In this document: piece by piece, positions 26,634-36,521 of the stretch
Layout: every line of letters begins with the position of its first letter
Position numbering within the stretch: the stretch's first letter is position 1
Assembly: GCF_014649835.1 (NCBI RefSeq)
Contig: NZ_BMTU01000009.1
Location: 240,868 to 304,867, forward strand
Direction: 5' to 3'
DNA from: Streptomyces pilosus
GTDB taxonomy: Bacteria > Actinomycetota > Actinomycetes > Streptomycetales > Streptomycetaceae
DNA: 64,000 nucleotides
Made by a program: the position numbers and the translations under genes
The notes under the pieces: generated by a model
Told to the model about the DNA's origin: nothing
Seen by the model: the letters and a program-made list of their open reading frames with translations, nothing else
Database searches by the model: none

Positions 26634-28460
26634 GTGCCGACGAGCGGGTCCCGGACGCGACGGGCGGGCAGGACGCACGGCGGAGCCGACACCGCGACAC
26701 CGGGCCGCACGCCCCAGGCGCTGGTGCTGCTCTGCTCGGTCGGATCGGCCGCGGTGACCGTGGCCCAGCCCTACGTCCTCGGCCGCACACTGGACCTCCT
26801 CCTGCGCGACGGCGGCGCCGACGGCGCCGCGGGCCGCTGGCTGCTGCTGAGCGCCGCGCTCCTCGTGGGCGAACTGCTGCTCGACACCCTCACCTCCCTG
26901 TTCACCGGCCGCTGCAACGCCACTTGGACGGCATCACTCCGCTCCCGTGCCCTCGACGGCCTCCTGCGAGCCGTGCCGGACCGCGCACGGCCCTTCGCGC
27001 CCGGGGACGTCGGCACCCGGCTGACCCTGAACGCCGCCGACGCCGGAGGCGCCCCGGCGGCCCGGGCGGCGCTCGCGGCCTCACTGGTCACGCCCGTGGG
27101 CGCGCTCGCCGCGCTCGCCGTGGTCGACCTGTGGGTGGCCGCCTGCGTCCTGGCCGGGCTGCCCGCCCTGGCGCTGGTGCTGCGGGCCTTCGCCCGGGAC
27201 ACCGGCGCCTCGGTCGCCGACTACCAGAAGACCCAGTCGGAGATCGCCTCCCGGCTGCTGGAGGCCATGGAGGGCACGGCGACGATCACCGCGGCCGGGA
27301 CCGGCGCCCGTGAACGGGCCCGCGTTCTCGCGCCGCTGGACCGGCTCGCCGCCCAGGGCCGGCACATGTGGGTGCTGCACGGACGCGCACTGGCGCGCAG
27401 CGGCGTCCTGGTCCCCCTGCTCACCCTGGCCGCCACGGCCGTCGGCGGCCTGCGCCTCGCCTCGGGCGCCCTCAGCGTGGGCGAACTGCTCGCCGTGATC
27501 CGCTACGCGCAGCTGACGGCCGGCATCGGTGGCGCCGCGTCCCTGCTGGGCGCGGTGGTGCGCGGCCGCGAGGCCCGCAACCGGGTGCTGGCGCTGGCCC
27601 GCGTCCCCGCACTGGCCCACGGGACGCGCCGGCTGCCGCCGGCCGGGCGGGGCGCACTCGAACTGCGCGGCGTACGGGTGGTGCGGGACGGCAGGCAGGT
27701 GCTGCGGGCCGACGGCGTCCGGGTGCCGGGCGGTGCCACCGTCGCGGTGGTCGGCCGCAGCGGATCGGGGAAGTCCGTCCTGGCCGCCGTGGCCGGGCGG
27801 CTGCTCGACCCCGACGAGGGACAGGTGCTGCTCGACGGTGTCCGCCTCGACCGGCTGAGCCGGGAGGCCCTGCGCGCCGAGGTCGGTTACGCCTTCGAGC
27901 GCCCCGCGCCGGTCACGGGCACGATCGCCGAGATGGTCGCCGGCGGTCCCCGGCGGGTGTCGCCCGAGGAGGTGCGGGAAGCCTGCCGCGCCGCGGGGGC
28001 CGACGGGTTCGTGCGCAGGCTGCCGGACGGCTACGACACCCCGTTCCCCGCGGCGCCGCTCTCCGGCGGCGAGCGTCAACGCCTCGGCCTGGCCCGGGCG
28101 TTCGCGCACGCCGGGCGGCTGCTGATCCTGGACGACGCGACGTCCGGCCTGGACACCGCCACGGAGCACGAGGTGGACCGGGCGCTGCGCCGGTCGGTGC
28201 GCCCCGGGACCCGACTTGTCGTCGCGCACCGCCCGTCGGTCGCGGCCCGGGCGGACCTGGTGATCTGGCTGGCGGAAGGGGAGGTACGGGCCGTCGCGCC
28301 GCACCACGAACTGTGGGAACGAGCCGCCTACCGGGCGGTCTTCGCCGCCGACGCCTCCGAGGACGAGGCCGAGGCCGGGACCGGGGTCGAGGCCGGGACC
28401 GGGGAGGCCCCGGACCGGAGTGCCACCCGCCGGTCCGCACCCGAAGGCGTACGGCCGTGA
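26634..28460 (+). CDS. ramA: ABC exporter half RamA
   Basis: RamA and RamB form the ABC transporter linked to export of SapB. The 608-residue protein has an N-terminal six-helix membrane domain (about 30-310, e.g. ALVLLCSVGSAAVTVAQPYVLG). The nucleotide-binding domain has Walker A GRSGSGKSVL near 373, signature LSGGERQRLGLARAF near 476 and Walker B LLILDDATSG near 497. The GTG at 26634 follows AAGGAGG at ideal spacing; in-frame codons upstream to 26607 are rejected. Its stop overlaps the ramB start (GTGA). The C-terminus ends in a short Glu/Gly-rich repeat (EAGTG). Confidence 0.94.
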   Translation: MPTSGSRTRRAGRTHGGADTATPGRTPQALVLLCSVGSAAVTVAQPYVLGRTLDLLLRDGGADGAAGRWLLLSAALLVGELLLDTLTSLFTGRCNATWTASLRSRALDGLLRAVPDRARPFAPGDVGTRLTLNAADAGGAPAARAALAASLVTPVGALAALAVVDLWVAACVLAGLPALALVLRAFARDTGASVADYQKTQSEIASRLLEAMEGTATITAAGTGARERARVLAPLDRLAAQGRHMWVLHGRALARSGVLVPLLTLAATAVGGLRLASGALSVGELLAVIRYAQLTAGIGGAASLLGAVVRGREARNRVLALARVPALAHGTRRLPPAGRGALELRGVRVVRDGRQVLRADGVRVPGGATVAVVGRSGSGKSVLAAVAGRLLDPDEGQVLLDGVRLDRLSREALRAEVGYAFERPAPVTGTIAEMVAGGPRRVSPEEVREACRAAGADGFVRRLPDGYDTPFPAAPLSGGERQRLGLARAFAHAGRLLILDDATSGLDTATEHEVDRALRRSVRPGTRLVVAHRPSVAARADLVIWLAEGEVRAVAPHHELWERAAYRAVFAADASEDEAEAGTGVEAGTGEAPDRSATRRSAPEGVRP

Positions 28461-30436
28461 CCCGCACCACGCCCGCGGACGCGCGGGAGACGGGCGACGG
28501 GTCCGGGGCGGTACGGCGCCTCGCACCGCACGCCCGCCGGTTCCTCGCCCGCCGCACCGGGATCCTGGTGCGGCTCTCCCTCTGGTCGCTGGCCGAGACC
28601 GGGCAGGCGTTCCTCGTGGGGTACGGCGTCGCCCGAGCCGTCGACCAGGGCTTCCTCGCCGGTGACACGCGCCGGGGATTGCTGTGGCTCACCGTCGCGC
28701 TGGTGGCCGTACTGCTCGGCGCCCCGGTGATCCGGGGCGTGTTCGCCCAGCTGGCAGGTCTCACGGAGCCGCTGCGCGACGGTCTGGTGCGGCACGCGGT
28801 CGACCGGTCCCTGGCCCACGCCGCCGCGGACGGGTCCGGCGGGACGGACCGGGCGGCGGTCTCCCGGATCACCAACCAGGTCGAGATCGCCCGCGACAGC
28901 TTCGCCGGTCTCGTCCTCACACTGCGCTCCTTCGTCTTCACCGCCGCCGGAGCGCTGCTGGGGCTGCTGTCGCTGCACCCCTCCCTCCTCGTGGTGGTGC
29001 TGCCCCCGCTGTCGGCGGGTCTGGTCCTGTTCCTGGTGACGCTGCGCCCGATGGCGGCGGCACAGCGACGCGCGCTGGCGGCCGACGAGGCACTGGGCGA
29101 CCACGCGGCCCGGTCGCGGACGGCGCTGCGGGACCTGACCGCCGGCGGTACCGGACCCGCGGCGGCGCGGCGCGGAGCGGAGCTGATCGAGGACGCCGCG
29201 GTGGCCGCCCGGGCCCTCGCCGGCTGGGCGGCGCTGCGCACGGCGGCGCTCGGGGTCGCCGGCCACCTGCCGGTCCTGGCGCTGCTGCTGGCCGTGCCGT
29301 GGCTGCGCGGGCGAGGGGTGACGGCGGGCGCGCTGCTCGGTGCCTTCACCTATCTCGTGCAGTCCCTGCTGCCCGCCCTGCACACGCTGATGACCGCCCT
29401 CGGTGCGGCCGGGTCGAGGCTGCTGGTCGTCCTCGACCGCATCGTCGGCCAGGACCGGCCGGAGGCGGAACCGGGGCGGAGCCGCAGGGCGGAGCCGATC
29501 CGGCCGGCGGGACCGGGAAGCGCGCCGACGCCGGTGCCGGCGCCCCGCCCCCCGGACCGGTCGGAGACCGCCTACGCGGCGGCACACCGTCCGGCCGGCG
29601 GCACGGGCGGCGGGGCCGCGGTCGCCACCCCCCGTGGGCCGGCGGGCCTTCCGGGCCCCGGCGGCGGGACACCGGACCCCCGGGGCCGCCCGGCGGACCG
29701 CGGCCGGACCGCGGCGGTGGAGCTGCGGTCCGTGACCCTGTCCTACGGGGTGCGCGCCGAACCGGTCCTCGACTCGCTCGACCTGTGCGTCGCCCCGGGC
29801 GAGCACCTCGCCGTCGTCGGCCCCAGCGGCATCGGCAAGTCGACGCTCACCCGTCTCGTCGCGGGCACGCTCGCGCCCAGCGGGGGCGAGGTCAGGGTGG
29901 CAGGCCGGGAGGTGACCGGGCGTCCGCCCGCCGAACTCGCCGCGCTGCGCGTCCTGGTGCCCCAGGAGGCGTACGTCTTCTCCGGCACCCTGCGCGACAA
30001 CCTCACGTACCTCGCCCCGGACGTGAGCAGCGCGGACCTCGACGCCGCCGTCGACGCCCTCGGCCTGCGGTCCCTGGTGGAGCGCCTGGGCGGCCTCGAC
30101 GCACCGGCCGGACCCGCCGAACTCTCCCACGGCGAACGGCAGCTCGTCGCGCTGGCACGCTCCTACGTGTCACCCGCCCCCCTGCTGCTGCTCGACGAGG
30201 CGACCTGCCACCTCGACCCCGCGGCTGAGGCGCGCGCGGAGGAGGCCCTCGCACGGCGCCCGGGGACCCTGCTCGTGGTGGCGCACCGCCTGTCGTCCGC
30301 CGTCCGTGCCGACCGGGTGCTGGTCCTGGACGGGACGGACGCCGTGTGCGGCACGCACGACGAGGTGCTGGAGCGTTCGCCGCTCTACCGGGACCTGACG
30401 GGCCACTGGAACAGCGGCCCGGCCCGCCGGCGCTGA
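28457..30436 (+). CDS. ramB: ABC exporter half RamB
   Basis: The partner half-transporter of RamA: a membrane domain (about 30-330) and a nucleotide-binding domain with Walker A GPSGIGKSTL near 454, an atypical signature LSHGERQLVALARSY near 555, and Walker B LLLLDEATCHLD near 577. Between the two domains lies an unusually long linker of about 90 residues (roughly 335-425), rich in Pro, Gly, Ala and Arg. This brings the protein to 659 residues against roughly 600 for RamA. Four-base overlap with ramA indicates coupled translation. Confidence 0.93.
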   Translation: MTRTTPADARETGDGSGAVRRLAPHARRFLARRTGILVRLSLWSLAETGQAFLVGYGVARAVDQGFLAGDTRRGLLWLTVALVAVLLGAPVIRGVFAQLAGLTEPLRDGLVRHAVDRSLAHAAADGSGGTDRAAVSRITNQVEIARDSFAGLVLTLRSFVFTAAGALLGLLSLHPSLLVVVLPPLSAGLVLFLVTLRPMAAAQRRALAADEALGDHAARSRTALRDLTAGGTGPAAARRGAELIEDAAVAARALAGWAALRTAALGVAGHLPVLALLLAVPWLRGRGVTAGALLGAFTYLVQSLLPALHTLMTALGAAGSRLLVVLDRIVGQDRPEAEPGRSRRAEPIRPAGPGSAPTPVPAPRPPDRSETAYAAAHRPAGGTGGGAAVATPRGPAGLPGPGGGTPDPRGRPADRGRTAAVELRSVTLSYGVRAEPVLDSLDLCVAPGEHLAVVGPSGIGKSTLTRLVAGTLAPSGGEVRVAGREVTGRPPAELAALRVLVPQEAYVFSGTLRDNLTYLAPDVSSADLDAAVDALGLRSLVERLGGLDAPAGPAELSHGERQLVALARSYVSPAPLLLLDEATCHLDPAAEARAEEALARRPGTLLVVAHRLSSAVRADRVLVLDGTDAVCGTHDEVLERSPLYRDLTGHWNSGPARRR

Positions 30437-30494
30437 CCGCGGCGGGCCCCCCGCGGCGCGGACCACGAAGTGCCGTCCGCGGCGCGGGAACCAC

Positions 30495-30524
30495 AGAGCG
30501 CCGGCTACGTCCAGCCGGCGCTCT
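30495..30524. terminator. Bidirectional terminator between ramB and ramR
   Basis: AGAGCGCCGGCT (30495-30506) and AGCCGGCGCTCT (30513-30524) are perfectly complementary around a 6-base loop. The stem overlaps the 3' end and stop codon of ramR and sits 58 bp after the ramB stop, so it can end transcription from both sides. Confidence 0.75.
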
Positions 30525-31101
30525 GGAGGATGCGTATCGCGTCGACCCGGTTGCGGGCGCCCATCTTCCGTATCGCCGCGGCCATGTAGTTGCGGACCGT
30601 CCCCCGGGAGAGGTGCAGACGGGCCGCTATCTCGGCCATGGGCGCCCCTTGCGAGGCGAGGGAGAGCACGCTCAGTTCGCGGGTGGTCAACGGCATCTCC
30701 GCGCCCTCCAGCAGGGCGACGGTGAGCGTCTCGTCGAGGAAGCGTTCACCCTTCGCGACCGTGTGCACCGCCGTGATCAGCCGTCGTGCCGGAGCGTTCT
30801 TGTCGACCAGACCGAGAGCACCGCCGTCGAACGCCCGGCGCAGTATCCCCGGACGCCGGGCGGTCGTCAGGACGACGAGCCGGTCCCCGCGCCGCGCCCG
30901 GAAGGGGGCGTCGTGCGCCCGCCCGGAACCCCACAGGCAGTCACCGTCCACGACCCACACGTCGGTCGGCAGTACGTCATGATCCGGCAGGTCGGCGCCG
31001 GGTGACATGGACGAGACCTCCAGCGCGGCATCGGATCTCAGCAGTTGCACCAACGCCGAGCGCAGCAGTTCCTCGTCGTGCACCACGACAGTACGAACCA
31101 T
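30505..31101 (-). CDS. ramR: Response-regulator-like activator RamR
   Basis: RamR is the NarL/FixJ-type activator of ramCSAB. The 198-residue protein has a receiver domain (TVVVHDEELLRSALVQLL; VWVVDGDCLW near the usual phospho-acceptor site; LVVLTTARRP; ALGLVDKNAPARRLI). A LuxR-type helix-turn-helix follows (LTTRELSVLSLASQGAPMAE, LHLSRGTVRNYMAAAIRKMG). No histidine kinase gene is adjacent, as in other ram clusters. The ATG at 31101 follows AGGTGGGGG; longer in-frame extensions are low-complexity. It is convergent with ramB and has about 545 bp of gene-free DNA upstream. Confidence 0.94.
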   Translation of the reverse strand: MVRTVVVHDEELLRSALVQLLRSDAALEVSSMSPGADLPDHDVLPTDVWVVDGDCLWGSGRAHDAPFRARRGDRLVVLTTARRPGILRRAFDGGALGLVDKNAPARRLITAVHTVAKGERFLDETLTVALLEGAEMPLTTRELSVLSLASQGAPMAEIAARLHLSRGTVRNYMAAAIRKMGARNRVDAIRILQSAGWT

Positions 31102-31646
31102 GTCCCCCCACCTCTGGTCAGCGGCCGCGCACGGGGCAGCCGGGCCCACTCCTCCCGGGCCACGGGCCATGTGCCCTGATCCGCGCGGCCAGAACACTGC
31201 GCGTACGCACGTGCGAACCGCACCGGACGCAATCCGCCGTACCCTGAGCCCCGGGAGGGGCCGGGAGGCCGCGCCCGCCCGGCCGAAAACGGCGGAGGCG
31301 CACGCCCTCCGCCGAGCCGTGTCCGCGCGCCCGGCGCGCGGCAGCCGGTGCCCGCGCCCGCGCCGACGGCCACCGCCCCTGGCCACAGGGGTGCGCCGCC
31401 GTCCGGGGCCCGCGCAGCCCGCGGACGAGGGCGGCGGGGGGACGCAAGCACTCCGCTCGCGGTGCGGCCGGAAACAGTCAGCCCGGAATCTGGCGCGATT
31501 CCCACGGCCCCGCCCCGGCCGGGGACGGCCGTTCGCTCACAGGGACGATCACGTACCGATACGCAGGTGTACCGATACGGTCGCGTACCGGTAGAGTGGC
31601 GCGGCGGCACACGCCGGAGGCACCCGAAGGGCGAGGAACGGACATC
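31102..31646. other. Long intergenic region upstream of ramR and the TetR gene
   Basis: No coding frame is convincing here on either strand. The right end holds the iteron array described separately; the left end must carry the ramR promoter. The remainder is GC-rich sequence in which I see no RNA gene. Confidence 0.5.
31553..31594 (+). promoter_or_regulatory. Three 16-bp-spaced iterons upstream of the TetR gene
   Basis: GTACCGATAC occurs at 31553-31562 and 31569-31578, and the variant GTACCGGTAG at 31585-31594, with starts exactly 16 bp apart. The third copy includes the palindrome TACCGGTA. The array ends 52 bp before the TetR start and probably overlaps its promoter, making it the expected binding platform for that regulator. 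Confidence 0.6.
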
Positions 31647-32258
31647 ATGACGTCGCAGGACGTGGACCGGCCCGGACCGGCCGGCACCTCGCGCCGCTCC
31701 AAGATCACCCCGGAGCGTGAGCGGGAGTTCTTCGACGCCGTGCTGCACCAGATCCGCGTCCACGGCTACGACGCGGTGACCATGGAGGGCGTCGCCGCGA
31801 GCACACGGTGCAGCAAGTCGACGCTCTACCGGCAGTGGGGGACCAAGCCCCGGTTCGTCGCCGCGGCCCTGCGCTCCAGCGGGCGGGCACGGCTCGCCGG
31901 CATCGACACCGGAACCCTCGCCGGCGACCTGCGGGAGGTGGCGCGCCGCGCGGGGGAGTGGTCGGAGGACACCACGCTCCTCCAGGCGCTCGGGCACGCG
32001 GTCACCCGCGACGAGGAACTGGCGCGGGCGCTGCGTGAGGCGCTGATGGACCCGGAACTCACCGCCCTGGCGCGGATCCTGCGGCGCGGGGCCGAACGCG
32101 GGGAGGTCGACCCCGGCCATCCGGCGCTGGAGTACGTCCCGGCGCAGATCTTCGGCGTCCTGCGGATCCGGCCCCTGCTGGACGGGCGGAACGCCGACGC
32201 GAACTACCTGGTCCGTTTCGTGGAGGCCGCCGTGCTGCCGGCTCTCGGCCTCTCCTGA
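31647..32258 (+). CDS. TetR family transcriptional regulator
   Basis: The 203-residue protein has a TetR N-terminal helix-turn-helix (EFFDAVLHQIRVHGYDAVTMEGVAASTRCSKSTLYRQWGTK, split over residues 20-60) and a helical TetR_C-type ligand domain ending RFVEAAVLPALGLS. The ATG at 31647 follows GAGGAACGG; the earlier in-frame ATG at 31596 lies inside the operator region and is less likely. No target gene is adjacent in the same direction. The only neighbour downstream is convergent, so autoregulation through the upstream iterons is the simplest expectation, with other targets elsewhere. Confidence 0.87.
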   Translation: MTSQDVDRPGPAGTSRRSKITPEREREFFDAVLHQIRVHGYDAVTMEGVAASTRCSKSTLYRQWGTKPRFVAAALRSSGRARLAGIDTGTLAGDLREVARRAGEWSEDTTLLQALGHAVTRDEELARALREALMDPELTALARILRRGAERGEVDPGHPALEYVPAQIFGVLRIRPLLDGRNADANYLVRFVEAAVLPALGLS

Positions 32259-32336
32259 GACCCGGGCCGCCGCCCCGGCACGACCGGACGGCGGCCCGCT
32301 CGCGCCGCACCGTGGGGACGGGGGCGGCGCGCACCC

Positions 32337-32383
32337 CGGCCGGGTGGGACTCCTCTTGAGCGGAGGGATGTCCCACCCGGCCG
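32337..32383. terminator. Strong bidirectional terminator hairpin
   Basis: CGGCCGGGTGGGAC (32337-32350) and GTCCCACCCGGCCG (32370-32383) are perfectly complementary over 14 bp, with an inner TCCTC/GAGGG pairing in the 19-base loop. It lies between the convergent TetR and DUF2510 genes. Confidence 0.8.
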
Positions 32384-32397
32384 TCACGCACCGGCCG

Positions 32398-33342
32398 TCA
32401 GACGTCCTGCCCGTTCCCGCCGCCGCCCGACGCCACCTCGATGCCCTCGACGATCTCGTCCAGGACGGCCTGCGTCTGGTCGGTGTCGACACCGAAGCGC
32501 ACCACGACGATCTGCTTCGGCCGCGCGGGGGAGGGGAAGGCCAGCGACTGGACGAACCCGTCGGAGCCCTTGCTGGTGACCGCCTTCCAGCGCACCAGAT
32601 AGCCCTTCTGCCCGGCCACGGTCACCGCCTTGGACGCCAGCACGTCGTGCGAGGTGATCTCTCCGTAGGAGTCCCCGCCGTAGCTCTCCTCGGCGTTCTC
32701 GGCGATGTCCGCCTTGGCGACCTCCTCGGCGGTGGAGCCGCGGCTGCCCAGTGCCACGGCGGGCGCCGAGTACGCACCGCCCTTGGTGCAGCTCTTGGAG
32801 GTGTTGCCGGGGCAGTCGTAGGCGTCCTTCGACGTCACCGCGGCGCCGACCTGGAGCTCCTGGCCGTACCAGCCGTCGGGGACGGGCAGGCTGATGCCGC
32901 TCAGCGCGTCCGTCACCGACCCGCTCTCCACCCGCGGCGGTTCGGAGGCGTCCGGCCCGGACTCCTCGTCCTCGCCGCCGTCGGGTCCGCCGTCCCGGGC
33001 CCCGGGCGACTGCGCGGTCGTGGCGTCCCCGCCCCCGCCGTCGTCCGTCAGCGCGTACACCCCCACGCCGATGCTCGCCAGGACGGCGACGGCCACCGCG
33101 ACGGCTATGCCGTTGCGCACCTTGTGGCTCCGTCCGGGCGGCGGCGGAGCGGGATACACCGGGTGGAACGGATGGGCCGGAGCGGCCGAGGTCCCCGGCG
33201 CGGGCGGACCCCACACGGCGGCCGGCCCCGTCGGCCGGACCTGCTCCGTCCAGGCCGCGCCGTCCCACCAGCGCTCGGTGGCCGGTCCGTCATTCGTCTG
33301 CCCGGGGTCGGGGTACCACCCGGGAGGAGTCACCTGCGTCAT
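32398..33342 (-). CDS. DUF2510-containing membrane protein with extracytoplasmic domain
   Basis: The 314-residue protein starts with the DUF2510 motif PPGWYPDPGQ...RWWDGAAWTEQVRP. A Pro-rich stretch follows, then one transmembrane helix (GIAVAVAVAVLASIGVGVYAL, about 78-98, positively charged HKVRN before it), an acidic Gly/Asp/Glu linker, and an extracytoplasmic domain of about 170 residues. That domain has two cysteines (DAYDCPGNTSKSCTKGG) that may form a disulfide. DUF2510 is a common N-terminal domain of actinobacterial membrane proteins with no known function. The ATG follows GGTGGGGGC. Confidence 0.82.
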   Translation of the reverse strand: MTQVTPPGWYPDPGQTNDGPATERWWDGAAWTEQVRPTGPAAVWGPPAPGTSAAPAHPFHPVYPAPPPPGRSHKVRNGIAVAVAVAVLASIGVGVYALTDDGGGGDATTAQSPGARDGGPDGGEDEESGPDASEPPRVESGSVTDALSGISLPVPDGWYGQELQVGAAVTSKDAYDCPGNTSKSCTKGGAYSAPAVALGSRGSTAEEVAKADIAENAEESYGGDSYGEITSHDVLASKAVTVAGQKGYLVRWKAVTSKGSDGFVQSLAFPSPARPKQIVVVRFGVDTDQTQAVLDEIVEGIEVASGGGGNGQDV

Positions 33343-33745
33343 GCCCCCACCGTATGAGGCGACGGTGAAAGCCGTATGAGAGCCCCGCCCCGGACCGTCC
33401 GCGCGCGGCCGGCCCCCGCACCGGCCGCGGGCCCGGCGACCACACCGGTGCCGGGGCCGCGCCCGTGTCCGGTGGTGCGGCGGCGCGTTCGTGTCCGCCC
33501 CCTGCGGCTCGCGCGCCCGTCACTTCCGTGGCCGGGTGCCGCTCCCCGTCCCGGGGGCCTCATCCCCCCTCCCCATGGCAGCTGTTGACCATCAGGACCC
33601 GCTGGTGGGGAGCGACGTGCGTCGACCCGTCGTGATCCGTGTCACCCGTCACGGCAACACGTGTGCCGAGCGGGCACCGCTCGGGCGGACGGAGGACTAC
33701 GCTCGGGACCGGTACGTCATTCGGGCGACTCGGGGAGGTAGCGGG
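33343..33745. other. Gene-free interval between the DUF2510 and AAA-regulator genes
   Basis: Divergent promoter region of about 400 bp. Part of it (33570-33740) has lower GC with short imperfect inverted repeats such as CGGCAACACGTGTGCCG (33652-33668). No supported gene. Confidence 0.45.
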
Positions 33746-36440
33746 ATGACGGAGGTACGGCCCCCGGCCGGCGCCTCGGCTTCCCTGTGGGAGCGCGACG
33801 AGGAGGTCGCCGCCATCGCGGAGGCCGTCGACATCCTGTGCGCCGACCGCTCCTCGCCGGGCGGTCTGCTCGTGCTCCGGGGCGAGGCGGGGCTCGGCAA
33901 GACCGCGCTGCTGGCGGAGAGCGGAGACCCGGCGCATCGCCGAACAGCGCGGCTGCACCGTCTGGTCCGCCCGCGGCGGCGAGACCCTGCGCTCCGTCCC
34001 CTTCAACGTCGTACGCCAACTCCTCCAGCCCGCCCTGGTGTCGATGCTGCCGGAGGAGGCCCGCGAGTACCTCGGCGACTGGTACGACATCGCCGGCCCC
34101 GCCCTCGGCATAACCGACCCCGGCGACCGGCACCCCGACCCGCAGGGCGTGTGCGAGGGACTCGTGGCCGCCGTGCGCCGGCTGGCCCGCCGGGACTGGC
34201 CGCTGGTGCTGCTCATCGACGACGCCCACTGGGCCGACCAGGAAACCCTGTACTGGCTCGCCACGTTCGCCGAACGCCTCGCCGACCTGTCCGTCCTCGT
34301 CGTCGTGGCCCGCCGGCCCGGCGAGATCTCCGGCACCGGCGCCCGGCACCTGGACGCCGTCGCCGCGGCGGCCGACCGCCCCGTCACCACCCTCAGCGCC
34401 CTCACCCCCGACGCCGCGGCCGGACTCACCCGCGCCACCCTCGGCGAGAACGCCGACGCGGCGTTCTGCCGCGAGGTGTGGGCCGTCACCGCAGGCAACC
34501 CCTACGAGACCGTCGAGCTCCTCGCCAAGGTCCAGGACAGCGAACTGGAACCCGTCGAGGCGCATGCCGGCGCCCTGCGCGACCTCAACCGCTCGGCCCG
34601 CGGCGGCGGCCTCGTCGCCCGCCTCGAGGAACTCGGCATAGACGCCACCCGGTTCGCCTGGGCCGCCGCCATCCTCGGCACCGGGATCACCGTCGACCTG
34701 GTCGCCCGACTCGCCACCCTCCGCCCCGAGGACGCCGCCCGCTGCGCCGAACGCCTGCGCACCGCCCGCATACTCACCGCCCCGGATCCGTCGGCGACGA
34801 GCGGCACCCAGCCCGCCGACCTCGAGTTCGTCCACCCCCTGATCGCCACCGCCGTCTACAACTCCATCCCCGACGCCCTGCGCCGCGCCATGCACGGCAT
34901 CGCCGCCCGGATCGTCACCGACTCCGGACGCGGCGCGGCGGCGGCCGCCCGCCACCTCCTCGAAGTGCACCCGGACGACGACGAGGAACTCGTCTGGCAA
35001 CTGCGCGAGGCCGCCCGCGAACACCTCGCCGTCGGCGCCCCGGACGCCGCCCGCCGCTGCCTGGAACGCGCGCTGGAGGAACCGCCCCGCCCCGAGGTCC
35101 ACGCGCACGTCCTGTACGAACTGGGCAGCGCCACCTTCCTCACCGCGCCCGCCCGCACCATCGGCCATCTGCGCACCGCGCTCGGCATGCCCGGACTCGA
35201 CGGCAGCCGCCGCGTGGACGCCGTCATCCGCCTGTCCCAGGCCCTGCTGCACAACGACCAGATGGAAGAGGCCGTCCGCACCGTCGAGGCGGAGGCCGCC
35301 CGGCTCGAACCCGGCCCCGCCCGCCTGCGGCTCCAGGCGGTGCAGTTCATGTGGGAGGGTATCCACGCGGGCGAGACCCTCAGCCCCGGCCGTTCCGAGC
35401 GCCTCGCCCGGCTCGCCGCCACGTGCACCGGACGTGACAACTCCGAACGGGCGCTGCTGATCCTGCGCGGCTTCGACGCGATGATGCGCGGCGAGAACGC
35501 CGAGGAGGTCGTGGAGGTCTGCGACCGCGCCCTCGTCAACGGGCGCCTCGCACCCGGCCTCGGCTGGACGGACTCCGAGTGGGGTGTCGAACTCCTGCTG
35601 ATGCTGGCGAGTTCCTACGCCTACACCGACCGTCTCGACCGCGCCGAAAGCCTCTTCAGCGAGGCCCTGCACGCCTACGACACGGCGGGCTGGGGCGGCG
35701 GCCACCTGGTGCTGGCACACGCCTACGTCGGCCTGGCGCACCGCAGGCGGGGCCGGCTGGAGGCGGCGGAGTCGTCCCTGCGCGAGTCCCTCCGCCTCGC
35801 CGAGCGCGTCGGCCGCGGACTTCCCCTCTACTGGACGGCCACCTGCAACCTCGTCGACACCCTGCTCGCCCGCGGCCACGTCGACGAGGCCTGGGCGACG
35901 GCCGAACGGCACGGCTTCACCCCGCCCTACCCGTCCACCATCGTGCTGCCCGACCCGCGCTCCGTCCGCGGCCGGCTGCTGCTCGCCGCAGGCCGCACCA
36001 AGGAGGGCATCAACGAACTGGAGGCGGCGGAGAAGGCGGCGGCCGCCCGCGGCCACCACCACCCCGTGCACGTCTTCGCCGCCTCCGACCTGGCCCGCGC
36101 CCTCGCCACGGAGGACCCGGCCCGTGCCGCCCGGCTCGCCGTCGACGTCCGCCGGCACGCCGAACGCCTCGGTACCGACACCGCGATAGGGGAGGCGCTG
36201 CGCGTCGCCGCCGCACTCGAGACCGGCCAGCGCGCGGTGCGTCTCGCCGCCCAGGCGGTCACCTACCTGGAAGCCTCGCCCTGCCAGTACGAACACGCGG
36301 CGGCCCGCGTCGAGTACGGCGTCCTCGCCCGCTCCGTCCCCGACCTCGAACGCGGCCTGGCCCTGGCCCGCTCCTGCGGCGCCGACGGCCTCGTGGAGCG
36401 GGCCCGCGCCGCGCTGGAGGCGGGCGCGGGACTCCGCTAG
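33746..36440 (+). pseudogene. Frameshifted LAL-type AAA ATPase/TPR regulator lacking a LuxR HTH
   Basis: The gene opens at the ATG at 33746 (GGGAGG upstream) with a P-loop in LLVLRGEAGLGKTALLAES, then loses its frame near 33917-33924. From GAG at 33924 the +1 frame continues the same protein: ETRRIAEQRGCTVWSARGGE, VPFNVVRQLLQPALV, the Walker B LVLLIDDAHWADQ and a TPR-rich C-terminus to 36440. One extra base in the GGAGAGCGGAGA stretch explains it. The family (large ATP-dependent LuxR regulators) usually ends in a LuxR helix-turn-helix; here the protein ends ARAALEAGAGLR with none. It could be a genuine inactivating mutation or an assembly error; a functional form may use the in-frame downstream part. 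Confidence 0.8.
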
Positions 36441-36521
36441 GGGTGTCGGCGGCAGCACCGTCCCGGGCTCCTCGGGGCGGGACCGTCGCGCCGGGCGGCG
36501 CGGACGCCCGGCCCGTCCGGC

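Noticed and set aside
31102..31600. Several short frames upstream of ramR.
   Set aside because: None has a ribosome-binding site, family motif or consistent codon pattern; Arg/Pro/Ala-rich shadows.
33717..36458. Long antisense frame covering the frameshifted regulator.
   Set aside because: It mirrors GC3-biased codons of the rightward gene; no domain or start signal. The rightward protein has P-loop and Walker B motifs.
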